From positions 1,757,001-1,821,000 of the forward strand of contig NZ_JAVBIK010000001.1 in NCBI RefSeq assembly GCF_032193805.1: DNA of 64,000 nucleotides, read 5' to 3'. A program made the translations under genes and the position numbers. Below are positions 17,273-26,216 of this stretch, in pieces; the first letter of the stretch is position 1, and each line of letters begins with the position of its first letter. This DNA comes from Rhodoferax potami. Lineage in GTDB: Bacteria > Pseudomonadota > Gammaproteobacteria > Burkholderiales > Burkholderiaceae_C. The notes under the pieces were generated by a model that saw only the letters and a list, made by a program, of their open reading frames with translations, had not been told where the DNA came from and did no database searches.

Positions 17273-18442
17273 TCAGAAGTCCGGGTAAAGCCTGCCGGCG
17301 TTGAAGATACCGGCCGGATCGAACGCGGCCTTGAGGCGTTTGAGCAAAGCGGCCTGCCCCGGAACATCAGAGCGGAATTGGCACTTGGCCCCGGTAACGT
17401 CTGCGGCTCCAGCTACAAAAACCATAGCATTACCACCGGCTGCGCGGGCCACGGTCTGCAATTGGGGCCCGGCTTGCAGCGGCGCCCAGAGCCAACGCAC
17501 ACCGCCATGCCACTCGATCAACTGCGCCCAAGGCAAGTCCAGCACCGGCGCGGTTTGCGCCACCGACAAGCGCCACAAGGCGTGACCGGTGGCCGCACTG
17601 TCGGTAAAGAAGGGCAGCGTTTGGTCGCGGCAACGGTCCCAATCGGCGGCGGCTTGCACCGGGTCCATGCGCTCGCCCGGTACCTCGCGCAACATGCGCT
17701 GGCAGGCCGCTTCCACGGCGGCCACCGCTCCGCGCAGCCGCACAAACAACAAGTCTTGACCCGCCGCACCCGCGCTCCCGTCGTGCACCCAGCAGCTGGC
17801 ATTCAGGGGCAGCGGCTCGCCGGCCCAGCGGTGGAGTTGCTCGAGGGCGGCAGCTTGACCTAGCGGGAACACCAGCGTGGCTTCGGCGGGGGCAAAGGGC
17901 AGCACCTTGAGCGAGACCTCGGTCATCAGGCCCAGGGTGCCCATGGCTCCTGCCATCAAGCGGGAAACGTCGTAACCGGCCACGTTTTTCATGACCTGGC
18001 CGCCGAAGGTCAGGTACTCCCCGCGGCCGTTGATGAGTTTCAAGCCCAGCACATAGTCGCGCACGCTGCCAACGCTGGCACGTGCGGGGCCCGCCAAACC
18101 ACTGGCCACCAAACCGCCCACGGTGGCGGTGCTCGCCGGGGCGCCGGCAACGCGGGTAGACCATTGATAGTGCGGCGGCTCGAAAGGCAGACACTGGCCT
18201 TGCTCGGCCAGCAGGGCCTCGAGGGTGGAGAGCGGTGTTCCGGTGGCCACTGTGACCACCAGCTCGCTGGGCGCGTAATCGACCACGCCGCTCAGGCTGC
18301 GGGTGTCCAGCAGGCCTGCGGGCTGGAGACAACCGTAAAAGTCTTTGCTGCCTCCGCCGCGAATCTGCAGAGGCGTCTGGTCCGCAGCGGCGGCACGGAT
18401 CTGGTCAACAAAGGGCTGTATGGCGGCGGGCAGGGGCAACAT
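17273..18442 (-). CDS. glcE: Glycolate oxidase FAD-binding subunit
   Basis: 389-aa FAD-binding type 2 (PCMH) subunit of glycolate dehydrogenase. IRGGGSKDFYG and the nucleotide-binding stretch STATVGGLVASGLAGP...GSVRDYVLG are visible, followed by TFGGQVMKNVAGYDVSRLMAG, characteristic of GlcE. Followed by glcF. The usual upstream glcD is absent; an SMP-30-like gene lies there instead, so glcD must be elsewhere. The segment encoding GNAMVFVAGAADVTGAKCQF is similar in DNA to the dispersed repeat (17378-17431). Confidence 0.9.
   Translation of the reverse strand: MLPLPAAIQPFVDQIRAAAADQTPLQIRGGGSKDFYGCLQPAGLLDTRSLSGVVDYAPSELVVTVATGTPLSTLEALLAEQGQCLPFEPPHYQWSTRVAGAPASTATVGGLVASGLAGPARASVGSVRDYVLGLKLINGRGEYLTFGGQVMKNVAGYDVSRLMAGAMGTLGLMTEVSLKVLPFAPAEATLVFPLGQAAALEQLHRWAGEPLPLNASCWVHDGSAGAAGQDLLFVRLRGAVAAVEAACQRMLREVPGERMDPVQAAADWDRCRDQTLPFFTDSAATGHALWRLSVAQTAPVLDLPWAQLIEWHGGVRWLWAPLQAGPQLQTVARAAGGNAMVFVAGAADVTGAKCQFRSDVPGQAALLKRLKAAFDPAGIFNAGRLYPDF
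17378..17431 (-). repeat. Dispersed repeat-like segment, copy 4 (inside glcE)
   Basis: On the minus strand: AATGCTATGGTTTTTGTAGC, then TGGAGCCGCAGACGTTACCG and GGGCCAAGTGCCAATTC. This matches the GCTATG...TAGCT...GCGCA...ACGGGCGC..AGGCCAATT scheme. It is in frame with glcE. Confidence 0.5.
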
Positions 18443-18563
18443 GGCGGCAATGGTAAGCGGCCCCCCTGCCCTTCGGCGTGAATTTTTTGAACAGCCAAAC
18501 GCCGGAAATTTGAGTCCCCGCCGCCCCGGGCCAGGCCGCCCTCAGGCCTTTAGGCCTTGAGGC

Positions 18564-19475
18564 TCAGTCCGCGAAGGCCTGCACCGGCAGACCCGCCACG
18601 TCCACACGCATGAAGAACACCGCGCCCGACAAAGGAAACTGCGCCAGCTCCGCGGCACTGCGTCCGTGCCGGGCCGTGGTGATGTAGAGGGTTTTGAGGT
18701 CCTCTCCGCCAAAACAGGGCATGGTCGGGCACTGGGCCGGCGTCTCCCAGCTGGCCAACAGGCGGCCATCGGGTGCAAATTTGCAGATGCGGCGCCCTTC
18801 AAACATGGCCGCGTAGTAATTGCCCTCGACATCCACCGCAGCGCCATCTGGGCGGCCGGCATAGTGGGTGTTCTCGAAGGTCCAGCCGGCGGGCTTGGGC
18901 TCGTACTGGCGCCAGACGCGGTGGGCGCTCAGGGCGTTGGCTTGAAGGTCAAAGTCCCACGCGTGGGTCACATGGTTCGGGGTGTCCGACCAGTAGACGG
19001 TGTGCTGGTCCGGGCTCCAGGCCAAGCCGTTGGCGGTCAGCGCATCGCCCGCATGCTTTTGCACCACGGCAGCGCCGGAGCGGCAATCGATGGAAAACAG
19101 CTCCGCGGCCCGTCCGGCCTTGGGCTCGTCGATCGTACCCACCCAAAAGCGGCCCAAGGCATCGCACTTGCCATCGTTGGCGCGGATGACCGCGGTGTCG
19201 TACGGCAAGGTAGCAATCCGGTGCAACTCTCCGCCCCACGAGTGGGCACGGAAAACGCCATCGCGCAGGGCGATCACCAGCCCGCCTTTGGCTGCAGGGG
19301 CAATGCAACCGGGTTCGCTGGGCATGTCCCAGCGCTGCACGGTGCCCATGTAAATATTGGCCCGCAGAATGGCTTTGCCGGGAATGTCCACCCAGTACAG
19401 CTGCTGCTCAGCCGGGTGCCAGAACGGGGACTCGCCCAGCTCGAAAAGGTCTTCACTCAATGCGTGCCAGCTCAT
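18564..19475 (-). CDS. SMP-30/gluconolactonase family lactonase
   Basis: Six-bladed beta-propeller lactonase of 303 aa, probably hydrolysing a sugar lactone in an oxidative sugar pathway. Visible blocks: LGESPFWHPAEQQLYWVDIPG with the metal-binding Glu, RANDGKCDALGRFWVGTID, TANGLAWSPDQHTVYWSDT and RPDGAAVDVEGNYYAAMF. ATG 19475 overlaps the stop of the upstream epimerase gene (ATGA) and follows GGAGGAACAG, so the two genes are coupled. A hairpin-forming sequence lies at the end of the gene (around 18541-18562) but lacks a T run. Confidence 0.9.
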   Translation of the reverse strand: MSWHALSEDLFELGESPFWHPAEQQLYWVDIPGKAILRANIYMGTVQRWDMPSEPGCIAPAAKGGLVIALRDGVFRAHSWGGELHRIATLPYDTAVIRANDGKCDALGRFWVGTIDEPKAGRAAELFSIDCRSGAAVVQKHAGDALTANGLAWSPDQHTVYWSDTPNHVTHAWDFDLQANALSAHRVWRQYEPKPAGWTFENTHYAGRPDGAAVDVEGNYYAAMFEGRRICKFAPDGRLLASWETPAQCPTMPCFGGEDLKTLYITTARHGRSAAELAQFPLSGAVFFMRVDVAGLPVQAFAD

Positions 19476-20338
19476 ACCTGTTCCTCCACGGTGACCTGCA
19501 TACTGCAGCTCCAACTCTCGCCCGGCTGTAGCACCCGCACACCAAGGCTGTCGGCGCTGGCGCCAGTTGTGGCCATCAGGTTCAGCGCATTGTTGACGTG
19601 GCTGACCGGCTCGACCGCGATGTTGTCGCGCTCAGGGGTGGTGAAGACCACCAGACGGCTGAGTGCCGAGCTGACGGTGATGTGCATCAGGGCATCGCGC
19701 AAGTGCAGCGCGCCGCCCCAGCCATCAAAACAATGGTCTACCGTCAGGGTGTCGGTCGATTGATCGAGCCCTGCATGGGGCGCACGGTGGGTCGGCAGTT
19801 TGTCCGCGGCCATTTCCCAGCGGCCTGTCGCGGCAAATTGCACCGTGGCACCGGCGCGCTTGACAAAGTAAGGGTGCCAACCCAACCCCACTGGTGCGGG
19901 GCTGGCGCCTTGGTTGGTCACGCTCAGGCCGAGATCGAGAGTGCCGTCGCCCAAGCGAAAGGTTTGCGAACAATCAAAGTCAAAGGGCCAGGCCGCATCG
20001 GCTCGGTGCTCCATGGAGAGCAAGGCCAAGTTCTCGGTGCTCTCTAGCACGGCCCAAGGGCGCTCCCATCCGATGCCGTGGATCGTGTGGGGCTCCGGGT
20101 CGAAGTTCCGGATCAGGGGGTGGCTGGTTCCGTCCCACTGCAATTGCCCATGGCCTATACGGTTGGAAAACGGCACCAAAGGAAAACTCGCAGACTGGCG
20201 CACGCTGGTCAACTCTGCGCCCGGTGTGGAGCGCATGACGGGCAGGTCGCGCCACCACAAACCGGCGATCGCACCGCCCAATGCAGGGCAAAGATCGCAG
20301 CGCAATGCGCCATGGCGCAGGGTCAAAGGGGTACTCAT
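19472..20338 (-). CDS. Aldose 1-epimerase family protein
   Basis: Galactose-mutarotase-like protein of 288 aa that interconverts alpha and beta anomers of a free sugar. Likely catalytic residues: His in PEPHTIHGIGWERPW, His in GLGWHPYF, and Glu in NIAVEPVSHVNNALN. It is the first gene of a two-gene operon with the SMP-30 lactonase, overlapping by four bases, which points to a short aldose oxidation or salvage route. No transporter is adjacent, although sugar permeases occur at the far right of the window. Confidence 0.9.
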   Translation of the reverse strand: MSTPLTLRHGALRCDLCPALGGAIAGLWWRDLPVMRSTPGAELTSVRQSASFPLVPFSNRIGHGQLQWDGTSHPLIRNFDPEPHTIHGIGWERPWAVLESTENLALLSMEHRADAAWPFDFDCSQTFRLGDGTLDLGLSVTNQGASPAPVGLGWHPYFVKRAGATVQFAATGRWEMAADKLPTHRAPHAGLDQSTDTLTVDHCFDGWGGALHLRDALMHITVSSALSRLVVFTTPERDNIAVEPVSHVNNALNLMATTGASADSLGVRVLQPGESWSCSMQVTVEEQV

Positions 20339-20393
20339 GAGGAATCAATCCTTGGGTTGTTTGCAACTGCGCTGGATTGTGCACCTGCGCCCA

Positions 20394-20429
20394 TCAAAAA
20401 ACCCGGCTCACCTTGCGGTGGCCGGGTTT
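20394..20429 (-). terminator. Rho-independent terminator after amtB
   Basis: Minus-strand transcript forms AACCCGGC / GCCGGGTT with an inner CACC-GCAA-GGTG hairpin, followed by six T. It is placed about 55 nt after the amtB stop. Confidence 0.8.
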
Positions 20430-20484
20430 GGGGCGGGTTTCGAAACCCGTCTGAAACTGCGGCGCGCTGCGCCGCATTCAGGGT

Positions 20485-21999
20485 TTAGCGGTTGTAAGCG
20501 GTTTCGCCGTGGCTGGAGATGTCCAGACCTTCGCGCTCTTCTTCTTCAGAGACGCGCAGACCGATCACCAAGTCCACCAACTTGAAGGCGATGAAGGACA
20601 CCACGCCCGACCACACGATGGTGATCAACACGCCTTCCGCCTGGATCCACACCTGGTTGGCGATGGAGTACTCAGCGCCCACGGCGTTGGCCACGTAGTC
20701 ATACACGCCAGTGCCACCCAAGGAAGGCGCTGCAAACACGCCGGTCAACAAAGCGCCCACGATACCGCAGACACCGTGCACACCGAACACGTCCAGGGAG
20801 TCGTCTGCGCCCAAGAGACGCTTCAGACCGTTCACACCCCACAGGCCTGCAAAGCCACCGATCAAGCCGATCGCGATGGAGCCCATAGGACCCACGAAAC
20901 CGCAAGCGGGAGTGATCGCCACCAAACCAGCCACTGCACCGGAGGCCGCACCCAACATGGAAGCCTTGCCGCGGGACAGTGATTCACCGGTAATCCAGGC
21001 CAACGTAGCGGCAGCCGTTGCCAACATAGTGTTGATGAAGGCCAATGCCGTCAGGCCGTTGGCTTCCAGGTTGGAGCCGGCGTTGAAGCCGAACCAGCCG
21101 AACCACAGCATGGCAGCGCCCACCATGGTCAAGGTCAGGCTGTGAGGAGCCATGGGCTCTTTGCCGTAACCGATGCGCTTGCCCACCACGTAGGCACCGA
21201 CCAAACCAGCAACCGCTGCGTTGATGTGCACCACGGTGCCGCCAGCGAAGTCCAAGGCACCCTTGCCCCACAGGTAACCGGCAGCTGCCACGACTTTTTC
21301 CAGGGAAGCGGCGTCGGAGATGGCGTCAGGGCCGGCCCAGTACCAGACCATGTGTGCCATGGGCAGGTAGCTGAAGGTGAACCAGATCACGCAGAAAGCC
21401 AGTACTGCAGAGAACTTGATGCGCTCAGCAAAGGCACCCACGATCAGGGCACAGGTGATGGCCGCAAAAGTGGCTTGGAAAGCAATGAAAGTCAACTCAG
21501 GAATCACGACACCCTTGCTGAAGGTAGCGGCCACCGAGTCCACGGTGACACCCTTCAGGAACAGCTTGTCGAAAGTACCGAAGAAGGCACCGTCACCGCC
21601 GAAGGCCAAGGTGTAGCCGTAGATGGCCCACAACACATAGATCAGTGCAGTAACCACGAACACTTGCATCAGCACCGACAACATGTTCTTGCTGCGGACC
21701 AGGCCGCCGTAGAACAAAGCCAGACCGGGCAAGGTCATGAACAGGACCATGGCCGTCGAGATCGTCATCCAGGCGGTGTCGCCCTTGTTAGGAACCGGTG
21801 CTGGTGCAGCGGCTGGAGCTGCTTCAGCGGCAGCAGGTGCTGCAGCCGGTGCGGGCGCAGCAGCAGGCGCTGCAGCTTCAGGGGCAGAAGCGGTTGCGGC
21901 AGGCGCATCAGCCGCCGGCGCAGCGGTTTGGGCCAACGCAAAAGAACCGGCTGTCATCAGGCTCAAGCCCAGAGCCAGCGTGGCGAGAAGTTTTTTCAT
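20485..21999 (-). CDS. amtB: Ammonium transporter AmtB with Ala/Pro-rich N-terminal extension
   Basis: Trimeric ammonium channel of the inner membrane, 504 aa. A signal-peptide-like start (MKKLLATLALGLSLMTAGSF) precedes a low-complexity Ala/Pro/Glu linker of about 45 residues and then the 11-helix Amt core starting DTAWMTISTAMVLFMTLPG. Core signatures GGLVRSKNMLSVLMQ and WFGWFGFNAGSNL are present. It lies 18 bp after glnK, the standard pair; GlnK blocks the channel when nitrogen is sufficient. Expression probably depends on the sigma-54/NtrC signals before glnK. Confidence 0.95.
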   Translation of the reverse strand: MKKLLATLALGLSLMTAGSFALAQTAAPAADAPAATASAPEAAAPAAAPAPAAAPAAAEAAPAAAPAPVPNKGDTAWMTISTAMVLFMTLPGLALFYGGLVRSKNMLSVLMQVFVVTALIYVLWAIYGYTLAFGGDGAFFGTFDKLFLKGVTVDSVAATFSKGVVIPELTFIAFQATFAAITCALIVGAFAERIKFSAVLAFCVIWFTFSYLPMAHMVWYWAGPDAISDAASLEKVVAAAGYLWGKGALDFAGGTVVHINAAVAGLVGAYVVGKRIGYGKEPMAPHSLTLTMVGAAMLWFGWFGFNAGSNLEANGLTALAFINTMLATAAATLAWITGESLSRGKASMLGAASGAVAGLVAITPACGFVGPMGSIAIGLIGGFAGLWGVNGLKRLLGADDSLDVFGVHGVCGIVGALLTGVFAAPSLGGTGVYDYVANAVGAEYSIANQVWIQAEGVLITIVWSGVVSFIAFKLVDLVIGLRVSEEEEREGLDISSHGETAYNR

Positions 22000-22017
22000 G
22001 TCGTGCTCTCTTTCTAT

Positions 22018-22365
<348 letters not shown>

Positions 22366-22440
22366 TCAGCTTGATAGTTAATGACAGAGTCCGGGCCTGG
22401 TGGCTTGCCGCGCCAGGTTTTCGGGAGCTAAGAGGCATAA

Positions 22441-22456
22441 AGCAGAAGCCGTGCCA
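22441..22456 (-). promoter_or_regulatory. Sigma-54 promoter of glnK-amtB
   Basis: On the minus strand, TGGCACGGCTTCTGCT fits the -24/-12 consensus TGGCAC-N5-TTGCW with one mismatch and correct GG to GC spacing. It lies about 85 nt upstream of the glnK ATG. Confidence 0.75.
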
Positions 22457-22519
22457 AGTTGCGCGCCGGTGGTGTTCTGCAAAAAAGCCCCACAGTTTCT
22501 GCAGATTCCGCTAACATCA

Positions 22520-22535
22520 CTGTACAAAACAACAG
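22520..22535 (+). promoter_or_regulatory. LexA-type SOS box upstream of comM
   Basis: CTGTACAAAACAACAG fits CTGT-N8-ACAG exactly, 70 nt before the comM ATG, and differs by one base from the radA box at 7682. Confidence 0.65.
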
Positions 22536-22537
22536 TT

Positions 22538-22554
22538 TGCACGGCAATGGTGCA
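22538..22554 (-). promoter_or_regulatory. NtrC-type binding palindrome
   Basis: TGCAC-N7-GTGCA (TGCACGGCAATGGTGCA) about 100 bp upstream of the sigma-54 promoter of glnK. This is the expected enhancer position. It is next to the LexA-like box. Confidence 0.6.
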
Positions 22555-22605
22555 CCACAGCGCAATGCACCGAGATATTGCGCACCTTTTTGGGAAATCA
22601 GGGAA

Positions 22606-24159
22606 ATGAGCTTGTCTTTGGTGCAAAGTCGCGCGTTATTGGGGCTCGAAGCGGTTCAAGTAACCGTGGAGGTGCACTTGGCCAACGGGCTCCCGAGCTT
22701 CACCTTGGTCGGTTTGGCCGATGTAGAAGTCAAAGAGGCCCGTGAGCGGGTGCGCTGCGCCATTCAAAACAGTGGCCTCGAGTTCCCTAACAACAAACGC
22801 ATCACCGTTAACTTGGCACCGGCCGACCTGCCCAAAGACTCCGGCCGGCTGGATTTGCCGATCGCCCTAGGCATTCTGGCGGCCAGCGGACAGGTAGATG
22901 CCCAAGCACTGGCAGGCTTTGAATTTGCGGGTGAACTGTCCTTGTCCGGAGAATTGCGCGCTGTGCGCGGCGCCCTGGCCATGGCGCTGGCACTTCGGAA
23001 AACAGCCAGCCGCCCCCAGCTGGTGCTGCCACCAGGCAATGCCGAAGAGGCCGCCCTGGTGCCCGACTCCCGGGTGATCCGTGCCCGGCGCCTGCTGGAT
23101 GTGGTGCACCACTTCGCGCCGGGCGGTCAGGCCAAGGATGCGGAAGGCATCCCCCTGGAGCAAGACCCGGACGGTTGGGTCCGGGTGGAGCCCACCCCCT
23201 TGCAAGCCCCCGCCCCCGGGCTGGACATGGCCGATGTCAAAGGCCAAGTGGCTGCCAAGCGCGCCCTCGAAATTGCGGCTGCAGGCGGACACAGCTTGTT
23301 ATTGGTAGGCCCGCCGGGCTCTGGCAAGTCCATGCTGGCCCAGCGTTTTGCAGCCTTGCTGCCGGACCTGAACACCGACGAAGCACTCGAGAGCGCTGCC
23401 ATCGGCAGCCTGTGCGGGCGCTTTGACTTGCAGCGCTGGGGACTGCGCCCCACCTGCAGCCCCCACCATTCTGCGAGCGCTGTCGCTCTGGTGGGCGGTG
23501 GCTCGCCACCGCGGCCCGGAGAAATTTCATTAGCGCACCATGGGGTGTTGTTTTTGGACGAGCTACCCGAGTTTCCGCGCCAGGCGCTTGAAGCCCTCCG
23601 CGAACCGCTGGAGACCGGCAGCATCACTATCGCTAGAGCGGCCCGGCGGGCCGAGTTTCCTGCGCGCTTCCAGTTGATTGCCGCCATGAACCCCTGCCCC
23701 TGCGGTTACCTCGGGGCGGCGGCACGCCCTTGCCGGTGCACGCCGGACCAAGTGAGTCGCTACCAAGGCAAACTGAGCGGGCCGCTGATGGACCGGATCG
23801 ACCTGCACGTCGAGGTGCCAGCACTTGCGGCCGAAGAGCTGCTGCACAGTCCCCCCGGCGAGCGCAGTGCCGACATCCGCGAACGCAGCCACCAGGCGCG
23901 GGAGCGGGCACTTCAGCGTCAGGGCTGCAGCAACCAGGCGCTGGCCGGTCAAGCGATTGATCAGCATATTGCGCTGGAACCCGCCGCCCTGAAATTCTTG
24001 CAGACAGCGGCCGCGCAGCTCGGCTGGTCTGCGCGCAGCACCCACCGCACCCTGAAAATCGCCCGCACGATTGCCGACTTGGCTGGCAGCGCCGACACCC
24101 AACTCCACCATGTGGCGGAAGCCATGCAATACCGGCGCGTATTGCGCGGTGCCAACTGA
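22606..24159 (+). CDS. comM: YifB/ComM Mg-chelatase-like AAA+ branch-migration helicase
   Basis: 517-aa AAA+ protein. In Vibrio ComM promotes branch migration during integration of transforming DNA. Domain order: Lon-like N-terminal part (SLVQSRALLGLEAVQVTVEV), Walker A GPPGSGKSMLAQRF, Walker B GVLFLDELPEF, sensor AAMNPCPCGYLG with a cysteine-rich loop, and the C-terminal Mg-chelatase part. ATG 22606 (MSLSLVQSRAL) is the family start; the longer open frame upstream covers the regulatory region. A LexA-like box lies 70 nt upstream. Divergent from glnK. Confidence 0.93.
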   Translation: MSLSLVQSRALLGLEAVQVTVEVHLANGLPSFTLVGLADVEVKEARERVRCAIQNSGLEFPNNKRITVNLAPADLPKDSGRLDLPIALGILAASGQVDAQALAGFEFAGELSLSGELRAVRGALAMALALRKTASRPQLVLPPGNAEEAALVPDSRVIRARRLLDVVHHFAPGGQAKDAEGIPLEQDPDGWVRVEPTPLQAPAPGLDMADVKGQVAAKRALEIAAAGGHSLLLVGPPGSGKSMLAQRFAALLPDLNTDEALESAAIGSLCGRFDLQRWGLRPTCSPHHSASAVALVGGGSPPRPGEISLAHHGVLFLDELPEFPRQALEALREPLETGSITIARAARRAEFPARFQLIAAMNPCPCGYLGAAARPCRCTPDQVSRYQGKLSGPLMDRIDLHVEVPALAAEELLHSPPGERSADIRERSHQARERALQRQGCSNQALAGQAIDQHIALEPAALKFLQTAAAQLGWSARSTHRTLKIARTIADLAGSADTQLHHVAEAMQYRRVLRGAN

Positions 24160-24173
24160 GAAGGTAGCGCAAC

Positions 24174-24240
24174 TTGCTATTATTTATATAGCAATCGGCG
24201 CAAACAGACAGAGGGCCACAGCCATTTTTGACACTCAAGG
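24174..24240 (+). repeat. Dispersed ~60-bp repeat, copy 5 (between comM and mshN)
   Basis: TTGCTATTATTTATATAGC (near-perfect stem), then AATCGGCGCAAACAG, GAGGGCCACAGCC and ATTTTTGACA. It fills the gap between convergent comM and mshN and its right end overlaps the mshN stop. Confidence 0.75.
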
Positions 24241-25305
24241 CTTCTCGGGAAGCACTACGCCCTGCTGCCGCAGGTAAGCCCAGACCTCTTTGCTCACAGG
24301 GCCCAGACTGCGCGCCCGTTCAGCAGAATCCGCCGCGGCGACAAGTTGCCCCAAGGCCGACAACGAAACCGCGGTACCCAGCAGCCAGCGTTGCTCCGCC
24401 GGGCGGGATTGAAGCGCCACACCATAAAACTGCACCGCATCCTGATGCCGGCCCAGACGTTGCGCCGCGTTCGCACGCACCGCCCACAACTCCGGCTGCC
24501 CGGCCAAGAGCGGCTCCACCTGCGTCATCAACTCCAGCACGGCGGCTGAGCGGCCTTGCGCCAGCTCCATCCGGGCCAGTTCGCGCACCAGCATGAGCTG
24601 AGTGGCAGCCGGAGTGGGCGGCTGGGCCCGCTCGGCACCAGCCAGAGAGTCTTGCAGCAGCTGGATCGCCGCATCCGCAGAACCGCTGTTGTAAAGCGAT
24701 TGCGCCTGGGCCAGCACGTCGCGCACTGCTGTTTGCTGGCGCTGTGCTGCGACTGCCCCGTCCGCCACCGGCTGCGCCGGTTTGGCCGATGGCGGTGCAG
24801 GAGGCACAGCGGCCAGCGACGCAACGGGTGCTGGCGAGGCCGTAGGCATAGGGGGCTGTGTCACGGCCGCAGGCGGTGGAGCACTCGCTGGTACCGCGGG
24901 TGCTGCGGCGATGGTCGCTGGCGGAAGAACAGAAGAGGTCTGCTTGCCGCCGGGCACTTGGGTGGCCACCGTCAATGCCGGCAGCTCTGACAGCTCGGTC
25001 GCAAGCTTCAAACCCGCCCAGGGCGCGGCAGGGGCCGACGCGACGGCCATGGCGCTATCGGTCGGCAGCTCAGCCACCGGTCCTGAGGACATTGATACGG
25101 GCGGCGCGGCTGACCACCACCAGAAAGCTGCTGCCAAAACCGCCAGACCAACACCACCGGCCATCAGCAACATGCGCGGGGATCTGCGATGAGCCTCCTC
25201 ACCACCTATCACCATGCGAGCGCTGGTGCCAGCGCCAATCGCAGGCTCCAACGGGCTGGCGCTGCGCTTGTCAAGGTCGCGCAGCATTTGGTTGATCACA
25301 CTCAT
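24235..25305 (-). CDS. mshN: MSHA biogenesis protein MshN-like (TPR, GspB-like)
   Basis: Predicted 356-aa inner-membrane protein. The short cytoplasmic start MSVINQMLRDLDKR is the MshN signature. One helix lies near residues 46-63, then a long Ala/Pro/Val-rich periplasmic linker, then TPR-like helices from about residue 185. ATG 25305 has a GGAGGTG ribosome site and overlaps the mshM stop (ATGA). The larger open frame upstream runs through mshM. In MSHA pili MshN is thought to work with MshM and the secretin MshL. Last gene of the locus. Confidence 0.85.
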   Translation of the reverse strand: MSVINQMLRDLDKRSASPLEPAIGAGTSARMVIGGEEAHRRSPRMLLMAGGVGLAVLAAAFWWWSAAPPVSMSSGPVAELPTDSAMAVASAPAAPWAGLKLATELSELPALTVATQVPGGKQTSSVLPPATIAAAPAVPASAPPPAAVTQPPMPTASPAPVASLAAVPPAPPSAKPAQPVADGAVAAQRQQTAVRDVLAQAQSLYNSGSADAAIQLLQDSLAGAERAQPPTPAATQLMLVRELARMELAQGRSAAVLELMTQVEPLLAGQPELWAVRANAAQRLGRHQDAVQFYGVALQSRPAEQRWLLGTAVSLSALGQLVAAADSAERARSLGPVSKEVWAYLRQQGVVLPEKP

Positions 25306-26216
25306 TCCAACACCTCCCCAGCGGTGCGGGTGGGGCCGGACCACCGCTTCCACCAATTCCACGGGTTCCACCAAGGGCCCCCACTGGTGTGGAAGGGGCG
25401 CAGGCCCGGCGTATCGCGGACGGCCAGCTTGACATGCATCGCAGAGACACGGTGCACCCCTTGCCCGTAGGCCAATATCAGGCACTTGTGCGCAAGAATA
25501 TTGATCAACCGCGGCACACCCGCTGTAGCCACCGCCAAACGGTCGATAGCCTCTGGGGTGAACACCTCGAGATCGGTGTGCTCAGTGGCAGCCGCCCGCG
25601 CCAAGCGGTGGCGCACATAGTCGCCCACACTCGCGCCAGTCATGGGACCCAAGTATTCGCTAAAGGTAATGCGCTGCAGCAGTTGCCGAATCTCGGGGCG
25701 CGCCAGCTTGGTGTCCAAATCGGGCTGGCCCAGCAGGACCAGTTAAATCAGTTTGCGCTTTTCGGTTTCGAGATTCGAGACCAGGCGCAGGCTCTCGAGG
25801 CTGCGCACCGGAATCGCCTGCGCCTCGTCGATACACACCACCACTCTTCGCCCGGCAGCCGCATGGTTCAACAAACAGTTGCTGATAAGGGTCATGACAG
25901 TGTGGCGGTTGGGGGGGAGTTCGACCTCCAACCCCAATTCGGCCGCCAATGCGCACAGCAAATCGTCGGGCCCCATATCCGGGTTGGGAATATAGGCAGT
26001 TACGCACTCGCTGTGCAACGTCTTGAGGAGTTGCCGGCACAAGACTGTTTTGCCGCAACCCAGCTCGCCCACAACTTTCAAAAAGCCTTCGCCACTGCGC
26101 AAGGCCACCAAAAGCGTATTCAAAGTCGCTTGCGCACCGTCATGGGCAAAGTAAAAGTCAGTGTCCGGCGTGATGGAAAACGGGGCCTCACGCAGGGCAA
26201 AGTGCCCCAAATACAT
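25302..26216 (-). pseudogene. mshM: MSHA biogenesis ATPase MshM with in-frame stop
   Basis: ExeA/GspA-like AAA ATPase. Start MYLGHFALREAPFSITPD; Walker A GELGCGKTVLCRQ; Walker B VVVCIDEAQ. The frame is broken by TAA at plus 25743-25745. The same frame continues on both sides (ETEKRKLI-stop-LVLLGQPDLDTKLARPEIRQ), where homologues have Q before LVLLGQPDL, so a CAA to TAA transition explains it. A 5' product of about 157 aa would keep both Walker motifs but lose the lid region. The full length without the stop is about 304 aa. Overlaps mshN by four bases. Confidence 0.85.
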
